64,000 bases of DNA from Marinimicrobium koreense. GTDB taxonomy: Bacteria; Pseudomonadota; Gammaproteobacteria; Pseudomonadales; Cellvibrionaceae. Location of the stretch: assembly GCF_003762925.1 (NCBI RefSeq), contig NZ_RJUK01000001.1, positions 1,674,001-1,738,000 on the forward strand. The letters are read 5' to 3'. The notes below the pieces were generated by a model, which did no database searches, was not told the DNA's origin, and worked only from the letters and a program-made list of their open reading frames with translations. Both the position numbers and the translations under genes were made by a program. Below are positions 57,903 through 64,000 of this stretch, in pieces. Within the stretch, counting starts at the first letter, position 1. The number at the start of each line of letters is the position of its first letter.

Positions 57903-59252
57903 CTATTGTCGCACAGGCACAAAGCGTGCGCGAAACCGCACCAGGAATTCAGGCTGCTTCAGAAACACCCCGATACACAGCAGGACATGCAGCACCGCCA
58001 CGGTGAGAAACAACTGGGGAATGGAAAGCCCCAGGCCGCCCAGCGCGCCCAGCCCCACCAGCGCCGCCGCCACCATGAACAGGGCGTTGATCACATTACC
58101 GGCCGCAATCACCTGCGCCCGGTGCGTCGGTCGGCTGCGCTCCTGGATCAGGGCCGTCAGCGGCACCACATAGAGACCGCCGGCCACCCCCAGCATCAAC
58201 ACATCCACCGCCACCCGCCAGGTACGGGACCACTGGGCCATGGATGCCAAGGGGTGCAAGGCCCCCTCGACCGCCGGATGTGCCGCCGCGAACGACTGCC
58301 CGGCCAGGGCCAGATCCACCCCGAACACCAACACCAGAAGCGCCCCCAAGGGCACCAGTGCCGGTTCGATGTGCCCGCGGCTCAAGCGGGCACACAGCAG
58401 GGCCCCAATACAGATACCCACCAGAAACAGCACCAACAGCAGGCTGACCACCAGCGAGGCGCCAGAGAGCACACTGCGGGTAAAGTTGGGCAGTTGGGTC
58501 AGATACACCGAGCCCAGAAACCAGTACCAGGAATTGCCAATGATGCACCAGAACACCATCGGGTTCTCCCGCGCACAGGCCAGCGTTCGCAGCGTCTGCT
58601 TGTAAGGGTTGGCCTCCAGGCGTAACTCCGGGTCCGCCGAGGGCGCCGGCGGAATCCGCAGACTGGCACGCCAGCCCAACCAGGCAACCAACAGTGCGCC
58701 CGCCGCCACCCACCAGTAGCCCCCGGCCACACTCAGGGCCAGGGTGCCAGCAATCATGCCCAGAAAAATCGCGAGGGACGTGCCGGTATGCATCAGGCCG
58801 TTACCTCCGGTCAGCGCCTCCGCCGACAGGTGCTGAGGCAGGATCGCGTATTTGAGCGGGCTGAAGCAAGCCGATTGGGTCCCGGTCAGAAAGAGGACCA
58901 GCAATAACAGCGCGGCACTGTTCAGCCAGAGCGCGACCGCCCCCAGCGACATGATCGCGATTTCGGCGACTTTGATTCCGCGAATAAAACGGGACTTTTC
59001 GAATTTGTCGGCGTACTGGCCGGCAATGGGGGCGAACAAAAGGAAAGGTATGATCAGGGTCGCCGCCACCAGATTATTGATGACGTCGATACTCAGCCCC
59101 CAGCGCTCAATGCCGCCGTAAGTAAACAGCATCAGCAGCGCGCTTTTGTAAAAGTTATCGTTGAAGGCTCCGCCAAGCTGGGTCAGAAACAGCGGCAGGA
59201 AACGCCGTTGCGAGAGCAACGAAAACTGGGGGGACGCTTCAGGCGAGCTCAC
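57903..59252 (-). CDS. MFS transporter, LplT-like
   Basis: Twelve-helix transporter of 449 aa. FLPLFLTQLGGAFNDNFYKS and the PLKYAILPQHL block match LplT, the lysophospholipid flippase. No Aas acyltransferase gene is next to it, so the role is inferred. It overlaps the peptidase gene upstream by four bases. Confidence 0.82.
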   Translation of the reverse strand: MSSPEASPQFSLLSQRRFLPLFLTQLGGAFNDNFYKSALLMLFTYGGIERWGLSIDVINNLVAATLIIPFLLFAPIAGQYADKFEKSRFIRGIKVAEIAIMSLGAVALWLNSAALLLLVLFLTGTQSACFSPLKYAILPQHLSAEALTGGNGLMHTGTSLAIFLGMIAGTLALSVAGGYWWVAAGALLVAWLGWRASLRIPPAPSADPELRLEANPYKQTLRTLACARENPMVFWCIIGNSWYWFLGSVYLTQLPNFTRSVLSGASLVVSLLLVLFLVGICIGALLCARLSRGHIEPALVPLGALLVLVFGVDLALAGQSFAAAHPAVEGALHPLASMAQWSRTWRVAVDVLMLGVAGGLYVVPLTALIQERSRPTHRAQVIAAGNVINALFMVAAALVGLGALGGLGLSIPQLFLTVAVLHVLLCIGVFLKQPEFLVRFRARFVPVRQ

Positions 59253-60010
59253 AGGGAGGGCTCCGGCCCCGGGGGCACGGTCACGTAACGCTGGAACAGT
59301 TCGGGCAGGTGCGCCATCACGGTCTCCTTTAACGCAAACGATTCGGTCTGCAAGTAATTCGCCAACACCTCGGGCGTCATCGCCCTGGCGTAACGGTTCG
59401 CCAAGGGCGCATAACTCAGGTGCCAGGGCTCCGGCGACACGCCACCGCGGTCCCGATCGTAGGGCCGGTAAAAACCGGGGTTATCCGGGCCCGTCAGGTA
59501 CCCATCCAGCCAGTCGTGAAAGGCCTCGAATGGCCCTCCGGGTTCGCTTTCCCGACGGGTCAGTTGCACGGTTTCACCCTCCGCCAGGCCACCGGCATCA
59601 TACACATCAATATCGGTTCCCCAGTGATGGCGCGAACTCCCCGGCAAGGCCGACCAGCGCAATATCGCATGGACCAGTGCCAACTCATCCAGCGCAGCGG
59701 TGTCGAGCGGCGCTCCCTGCTCATCCAGCACCGGTCGTGCGCCCCCGGCCTTGGCATTCCAGATGGCACACTGGCGATCAAAGCCACGATAGCCGCTGGC
59801 CAACTTCAGCGTGAACCCGGCTCCCTCGGCCGCCTCGGCCAACCTCATGAGAGGGTGGTAGAGGTCCCGATGAATCAAACCGCTTCCCCAAGGGCAGCTT
59901 ACCAGCGCTGATTCATCGCGCCCACAGAGCTGCTCTGGCGTCAGAGTTTCCAAGGCAGGCGAGTCGTCTGCCGGGCGTTTTCCGGGGATATTATCCGCCG
60001 ATTGTGTCAA
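59249..60010 (-). CDS. M15 family D-Ala-D-Ala carboxypeptidase-like protein
   Basis: VanY/DdpX-type metallopeptidase of 253 aa. Zinc and catalytic motifs are SRHHWGTDIDVYD (SxHxxGxxxD) and EPWHLSY. No signal peptide is visible, so a cytoplasmic location is possible. A TTG at 60010 with GGGGG seven bases upstream is the best start; the frame stays open to 60130. Confidence 0.8.
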   Translation of the reverse strand: MTQSADNIPGKRPADDSPALETLTPEQLCGRDESALVSCPWGSGLIHRDLYHPLMRLAEAAEGAGFTLKLASGYRGFDRQCAIWNAKAGGARPVLDEQGAPLDTAALDELALVHAILRWSALPGSSRHHWGTDIDVYDAGGLAEGETVQLTRRESEPGGPFEAFHDWLDGYLTGPDNPGFYRPYDRDRGGVSPEPWHLSYAPLANRYARAMTPEVLANYLQTESFALKETVMAHLPELFQRYVTVPPGPEPSL

Positions 60011-60180
60011 TGTTTGGCCCCCACGACTGTAAAATGCGCCAATGCGCGGAAATGTTTTGCGCTCGCGGTTTAAACCGGTACTATTGGACTCATGCAGTGG
60101 CTTTTGTGTACCGGATGGCACGCACTGCATTGGGACAATATCACAACCATAATCATAATGAAGAATGGAGCGTAACCCGT

Positions 60181-60459
60181 ATGACCGCCAGTCATAGTGA
60201 ATTACTCCAGCTCAAAAACCTGGGGATGGCGACGGTAAACATTCTGCACGCCATTGGCATCAACAGCTATGCCGAGCTACGCGAAATCGGCGCCGTTGAA
60301 GCCTATCGTCGTATCAAAGCCCGCGACATCAATGTTTCCAAAGTGATGCTCTATGCGCTTCAGGGTGCACTGATGGATGTTCACTGGAACGACCTGTCGC
60401 CGGACCTGAAACAACAGTTGGTGATCGAGGCCGAACAGGATACGCTAAGCGAAGCCTGA
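60181..60459 (+). CDS. TfoX C-terminal domain protein
   Basis: Stand-alone TfoX/Sxy C-terminal domain of 92 aa (LKNLGMATVNILHAIGINSY ... EIGAVEAYRRIKA ... LYALQGALMDVHWNDL). The N-terminal TfoX domain is missing. Sxy/TfoX regulates competence genes with CRP; this small form may have a different partner. The frame is open upstream to 60004 but unlike the family. Confidence 0.85.
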   Translation: MTASHSELLQLKNLGMATVNILHAIGINSYAELREIGAVEAYRRIKARDINVSKVMLYALQGALMDVHWNDLSPDLKQQLVIEAEQDTLSEA

Positions 60460-60504
60460 GTTCCGGCATTGCCGGCGAGGCGCGCAGTCAATTCTGGAGG
60501 TTCT

Positions 60505-61275
60505 ATGTATTTGCCCCATAAGCAGTCGGATACCATCACTGACTGCGCCGCCCAGCTCGATGAAGCCGGCGCGGAACTGATGGCCTCGCTGAGCCCGTGC
60601 GGTGCTCCGGTCAACCACAACACCAACCATGACCTGTTGGCCGAGAGCGACAATCAGACCGTGTGGCTGATCACTGACGGCGAGGCCTATTACCGGGTTG
60701 GTGGCAAACAGGTAGTGCGCTTGAGCGCCGGTGATCTCATCGGTCTGCCGACGCTGGATTGCGAACAGGGCGTCTACGGGACCACGGGCCCCCTGACCAT
60801 GGAGCCCTACCGCCTCGTGGATATCACTGGACGCCACCCCACCCGCTTTATCCGCTACCTGATCTGTGCCAACGCCTTTCACCGGGCAGCCCTGGCCCAG
60901 GAAATCCGGGCGGAATTCCAGCCCTCGGCCGGCTTTATGCACTTCCACGCCGGAGAGACCATCATTCAGCAGGGCGCGGAGGCCGACCGGGTCTATACCC
61001 TGCTCGAAGGGGAAGCCCACGCGTTGCGCGATGGCGTGAAGGTCGGAGAGATTCAGGCGGACGAGATTTTCGGTGCGCTGGCGGTGTTCACCCGTCAGAA
61101 GCGCATGGCGTCTGTGGTGGCCGTGAGTGACTGCACGGTACTGGCCGTGCGCAAGGAGGAGTTCGCCGACCTGGTTGAGCTGCAACCCCAGATCTGCCTG
61201 GGCCTGGTGGAAGAGCTGGCGGCCAAGATCAATCAGCTCAACGGTCAACTGCTGGCCTCGCAAGCGAAAGGCTGA
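60505..61275 (+). CDS. cyclic-nucleotide-binding-domain protein
   Basis: Protein of 256 aa with a cNMP-binding beta-roll in the C-terminal half (FHAGETIIQQGAEADRVYTLLEGEAHALRDG, then EIFGALAVFTRQKRMASVVA) and a degenerate one in the first half (about 30-110). No helix-turn-helix is seen, so it is not a CRP-like activator as such. The ribosome site GGAGG precedes ATG 60505. It follows the TfoX-like gene by 45 bases. Confidence 0.8.
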   Translation: MYLPHKQSDTITDCAAQLDEAGAELMASLSPCGAPVNHNTNHDLLAESDNQTVWLITDGEAYYRVGGKQVVRLSAGDLIGLPTLDCEQGVYGTTGPLTMEPYRLVDITGRHPTRFIRYLICANAFHRAALAQEIRAEFQPSAGFMHFHAGETIIQQGAEADRVYTLLEGEAHALRDGVKVGEIQADEIFGALAVFTRQKRMASVVAVSDCTVLAVRKEEFADLVELQPQICLGLVEELAAKINQLNGQLLASQAKG

Positions 61276-61306
61276 TCGGGCAACCATCAAAAAGCCGAGA
61301 CAACGC

Positions 61307-61335
61307 TTGACAACGATAATGGTAATAATTATCAT
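61307..61335 (+). promoter_or_regulatory. Fur-controlled promoter
   Basis: TTGACA at 61307-61312, 17 bases, TATCAT at 61330-61335. The 19-bp Fur box GATAATGGTAATAATTATC lies at 61315-61333 inside it, matching the consensus at 17 of 19 positions. Binding would block RNA polymerase when iron is plentiful. Confidence 0.88.
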
Positions 61336-61341
61336 TTGAGT

Positions 61342-61520
61342 TGTTGAGTGATTGCATCTCCCCACTCAACGAGGTGAAGGCGGTACGAGACGCTGCCCAG
61401 CGTAGCCTCTGTCGCGCACGCCGGATCTTCTCCTTTGAGGTCAGGCAAGTCCCTCTCCGGGCTTGAAGACCTTTGGCTAATCACGGTTGCTTGGGCCACC
61501 CTCTGGGTGGCCATTTTCTT
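61342..61520 (+). ncRNA. candidate Fur-regulated small RNA
   Basis: A transcript from the Fur promoter would run about 180 nt to an intrinsic terminator: stem GGCCACCC, loop TCT, GGGTGGCC, then ATTTTCTT (61494-61520). No convincing coding frame lies inside. A pyrimidine patch TTCTCCTTT (61428-61436) could pair with ribosome sites. It fits iron-sparing sRNAs of the RyhB/PrrF kind by logic; no sequence match to those is claimed. Start and end are inferred. Confidence 0.7.
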
Positions 61521-61568
61521 CCGCCCTACCCGTTTTCTCACACATCGCATCTTTACACATCCGCGATA

Positions 61569-61596
61569 TTGAATTTCTTGCGCCGGCACCTATATA
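61569..61596 (+). promoter_or_regulatory. htpX promoter
   Basis: TTGAAT at 61569-61574, 16 bases, TATATA at 61591-61596. It drives htpX and the HtrA-type gene. Confidence 0.65.
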
Positions 61597-61676
61597 ACCG
61601 GGAGAATAGCGGAGCACTGCCGGACGGGCCGGCAGCGCTCCGCACTGTGTGCGACCGACTGTAGGAGATCACCGCT

Positions 61677-62567
61677 TTGATGCGCATTGGCTTGTTTTTA
61701 TTAACCAACCTGGCCGTTCTGATGGTGGCCAGCGTCACCCTGTCTCTTTTGGGCGTGGACCACTACCTGCAACAAAACGGCAACCTCGATCTGCAGAGCC
61801 TGTTGATTTTTTGCGCGATTTTCGGCTTTGCCGGCTCGTTCATTTCCCTGTTTCTGTCCAAGTTTATTGCCAAGAAAACCACCGGCACCCAGATCATTGA
61901 AACGCCGCGCACGGCCGATGAACAGTGGCTGGTCAGTACCGTGCAACAACTGGCGCGGGAAGCGGGCATCAAGACGCCGGAAATCGGTATTTTCCCCGCG
62001 CCCCAGGCCAATGCGTTCGCCACCGGCTGGAATCGCAACGCGTCGCTGGTCGCCGTCAGTCAGGGCCTGATGCAGCGCTTTGATCGCGACGAGGTGCGCG
62101 CCGTGCTGGCCCACGAAATCGGTCACGTCGCCAACGGCGACATGATCACTTTGGCCCTGATTCAGGGCGTGGTGAACACCTTTGTGATGTTCTTCGCCCG
62201 GATTATTGGCCACACTGTCGACCGGGTGATTTTCAAGAACGAGCGCGGCCACGGCATCGGCTTCTATGTGGTGACCTTCATTACCGAAATTATTCTCGCC
62301 GTGCTCGCCTCGATGATCGTGATGGCCTTCTCCCGCTACCGGGAGTACCGGGCGGATGCCGCCGGCGCCAAGCTGGCCGGCCGCGGCGCCATGATCCGGG
62401 CGCTCCAGCGGCTGCAGGCCGAAGTGCAGGCCGGTGTGGAGAACCCCATGCCCGACAGTATGAAAGCCTTTGGCATCAGCGGTGGCTTCAAACAGAATCT
62501 GGGTAAACTGTTCGCCAGCCACCCGCCACTGGAAGAACGCATTGCGGCGCTGCAGAACGCCCGCTAA
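61677..62567 (+). CDS. htpX: membrane zinc metalloprotease HtpX
   Basis: M48B quality-control protease of 296 aa. The zinc motif is [10 protein letters not shown], followed by [11 protein letters not shown] with the third ligand Glu. Four hydrophobic segments. The TTG at 61677 gives [14 protein letters not shown], the same two-Met start as E. coli; AGGAG is nine bases upstream. An ATG one codon later is the alternative. Paired with the HtrA gene for envelope stress. Confidence 0.96.
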   Translation: MMRIGLFLLTNLAVLMVASVTLSLLGVDHYLQQNGNLDLQSLLIFCAIFGFAGSFISLFLSKFIAKKTTGTQIIETPRTADEQWLVSTVQQLAREAGIKTPEIGIFPAPQANAFATGWNRNASLVAVSQGLMQRFDRDEVRAVLAHEIGHVANGDMITLALIQGVVNTFVMFFARIIGHTVDRVIFKNERGHGIGFYVVTFITEIILAVLASMIVMAFSRYREYRADAAGAKLAGRGAMIRALQRLQAEVQAGVENPMPDSMKAFGISGGFKQNLGKLFASHPPLEERIAALQNAR

Positions 62568-62587
62568 TTAGAGAAAGGAGTTTCACC

Positions 62588-63634
62588 ATGGGAACTCGGA
62601 CCCTGCTCGTCGTCGCCCTGTTGTTGCTGCCCTGGAACCCACTGCAGGCCCAGGAGTTCGCTACCGACGACGAGCGCAACACAATCGAAGTGTTCGAGTA
62701 CGCCAGCCCCAGTGTCGTTTATGTGACCAACCAGCAGGTCGTGCGGGACCCGCGCTCCTTCGACCTGCTGACCGTACCCCGTGGCGCCGGCACCGGCTTT
62801 GTCTGGGATGAACGCGGCTATATCGTGACCAACTTCCACGTCATCGAGAACGCCCGCAAAGTTGTCATTACCCTGCAGGACCAGAGCATCTGGCCCGCCG
62901 AGGTCGTGGGCCTGGCACCCGAAAAAGACCTCGCCGTCCTGAAAATCAACGCCCCGGACAAAAAGCTCCAGCCCCTGCGTCGGGGCGACTCCAGCGAGCT
63001 CATGGTGGGGCGCAAGGTGCTCGCCATCGGCAACCCTTTTGGCCTGGACGCCACGCTGACCACCGGCGTGGTCAGCGCTCTGGGGCGGGAAATCGAAGCC
63101 CCCAACCAGCGCAAAATCCGCAACGTGATCCAGACCGATGCCGCCATCAACCCCGGCAACTCCGGCGGCCCGCTGCTGAACTCTCAGGCCGAACTGATCG
63201 GCGTCAACACCATGATTTACAGCCCGAGCGGCGCCAGCGCCGGCATCGGGTTCGCCATCCCGGTGAACACCCTGAAAGACATAGTGCCGCAACTGATTGA
63301 ACACGGGCGGATTGTGCGACCGGTGATTGGCATCGATATCGCGCCCGACCAGTGGGCTCGGCAATCCGGCGTCAAAGGGGTGGCGGTGCTGCGGGTCGCA
63401 CCGGGCTCTCCGGCCGACCGGGCGGGCTTGCGCGGAGCACAGCGCAGCCGCTGGGGCACCATTATCCTGGGCGACATAATCACCGCCATTGACCAACACC
63501 CCACCCGCAACTACGACGAGCTGATGACCGCACTGGAAAAATACGCGCCTGGCGACCGGGTGGAGTTGGTGTTTGCGCGCGACGGGAAAACCGAACGGCG
63601 CTCACTGACCCTCGCCGCTCCGGACGGGCTCTAA
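62588..63634 (+). CDS. periplasmic S1C serine protease, single-PDZ HtrA/Deg type
   Basis: Trypsin-like protease of 348 aa with a signal peptide (cut near LQA-QEF). The catalytic triad is visible: His in VTNFHVI, Asp in EKDLAVL, Ser in NPGNSGGP. One PDZ domain (about 255-340) follows, unlike the two in DegP. It resembles plant Deg1 and DegS-like proteins but has no membrane anchor. A good AAGGAG site precedes the ATG, 20 bases after htpX. Confidence 0.93.
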   Translation: MGTRTLLVVALLLLPWNPLQAQEFATDDERNTIEVFEYASPSVVYVTNQQVVRDPRSFDLLTVPRGAGTGFVWDERGYIVTNFHVIENARKVVITLQDQSIWPAEVVGLAPEKDLAVLKINAPDKKLQPLRRGDSSELMVGRKVLAIGNPFGLDATLTTGVVSALGREIEAPNQRKIRNVIQTDAAINPGNSGGPLLNSQAELIGVNTMIYSPSGASAGIGFAIPVNTLKDIVPQLIEHGRIVRPVIGIDIAPDQWARQSGVKGVAVLRVAPGSPADRAGLRGAQRSRWGTIILGDIITAIDQHPTRNYDELMTALEKYAPGDRVELVFARDGKTERRSLTLAAPDGL

Positions 63635-63647
63635 TGTATTCCCACCA

Positions 63648-64000
63648 CTAATAGCGAACCGGCACCGGGTGGACCAGCTCAATGTGGGCGTCATCCGGTC
63701 GGATGTCCGCCCGGTAGGCCAGCATCTCGACCCCAGCGGCGGCCGCCTCCCGCAGCGCCTTACCGTACGCCGGATCGATGGCATCCGCCGGCTCCACCCA
63801 CTCCACGCCCGTGTGCTGGACGCAGAACAGCAGCACCGCCCGGTCGCCCTGCTGGGCAATGCTTGCCAGCTCCCGCAGGTGCTTGCGCCCGCGCTCGCTG
63901 ACCGCGTCGGGAAACAGCCCCTGCCCCGGCTGCTCCATCAGCGTCACACTTTTGACCTCCACATAGCACGGAGCCCTGCCATCCTCCGTGAGCAGAAAGT
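63648..64000 (-). CDS. sfsA: sugar fermentation stimulation protein, partial
   Basis: Only the C-terminal part (about 117 residues) is in the window; the gene continues past its end. [22 protein letters not shown] and VLLFCVQH are SfsA blocks (a PD-(D/E)XK-like nuclease fold). An internal ATG at 63962 is not the true start. Confidence 0.9.
   Translation of the reverse strand, partial: FLLTEDGRAPCYVEVKSVTLMEQPGQGLFPDAVSERGRKHLRELASIAQQGDRAVLLFCVQHTGVEWVEPADAIDPAYGKALREAAAAGVEMLAYRADIRPDDAHIELVHPVPVRY

Noticed and set aside
61332-61589. Minus-strand frame over the candidate small RNA
   Set aside because: No good ribosome site, and it lies antisense to a region explained by promoter and terminator signals.

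Overview
The window is chromosomal DNA of a GC-rich marine gammaproteobacterium, most likely from Cellvibrionaceae or a near relative such as Marinimicrobium. This placement rests on gene content and protein style, not on a search. The evidence is the PilA/PilB-PilC-PilD locus, Fur and sigma-54 style sites, a glucosylglycerate osmolyte cluster, a Mrp Na+/H+ antiporter, polysaccharide esterases and a CIO-type cytochrome bd oxidase. No phage, IS element, CRISPR array, rRNA or tRNA was seen.

Layout. 0-7 kb: end of a TonB-like gene, then on the minus strand prfC, a RegA/RegB-like two-component pair, a MATE exporter, rimI and holD. 7-11.3 kb: cysQ, a sugar O-acetyltransferase, then a short accessory stretch with a HEPN/MNT toxin-antitoxin pair, a GNAT acetyltransferase and a beta-lactamase-fold serine hydrolase. 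11.4-16.8 kb: pilA with a sigma-54 promoter, divergent from pilB-pilC-pilD-coaE. 17.2-23 kb: a six-gene Mrp antiporter operon with fused A and B subunits. 23-27 kb: rpsT, a MaoP-like gene, and gntR divergent from gntK-gntT. 27.3-33 kb: glucosylglycerate synthesis and recycling (GH13 phosphorylase, GpgS, phosphatase, glycerate kinase) with a divergent GbsR-type regulator. 33-41 kb: cioAB, a Ycf46-like ATPase, and rplU-rpmA-obgE-proB. 41.5-43.4 kb: two secreted or lipid-anchored carbohydrate esterases. 43.5-51.7 kb: leuS-lptE-holA, then two paralogous acidic lipoproteins that share an upstream box. 51.7-64 kb: an RND-type exporter, an FHA protein, ppa, cysE, an LplT-like MFS protein, an M15 peptidase, a TfoX C-terminal protein, a cyclic-nucleotide-binding protein, a Fur-controlled candidate small RNA, htpX, an HtrA-type protease and the 3' part of sfsA.

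Two kinds of non-coding structure stand out. (1) Five intergenic elements (26969-27071, 27111-27266, 40139-40247, 40331-40439, 41319-41473) share a conserved core of 51 bp, or about 100 bp in a long form. Each core is enclosed by a 26-29 bp inverted repeat whose sequence is mostly particular to that copy. One hairpin in the core shows compensatory change. I do not recognise this family, and it is the best candidate for an undescribed system. (2) A promoter with an embedded Fur box drives a roughly 180-nt transcript without an evident gene, ending in a clear intrinsic terminator; it looks like a RyhB/PrrF-type sRNA. Separately, REP-like palindromes built on GTAGGGCGGAT...ATCCGCC occur at eight intergenic sites.

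How the genes fit together: Mrp antiport and glucosylglycerate turnover point to salt and pH stress; RegAB-like signalling and CioAB point to redox-controlled respiration; PilABCD and the TfoX-like protein point to pili and competence. Many deduced genes on the opposite strand of real ones are GC-driven shadows and were left out.
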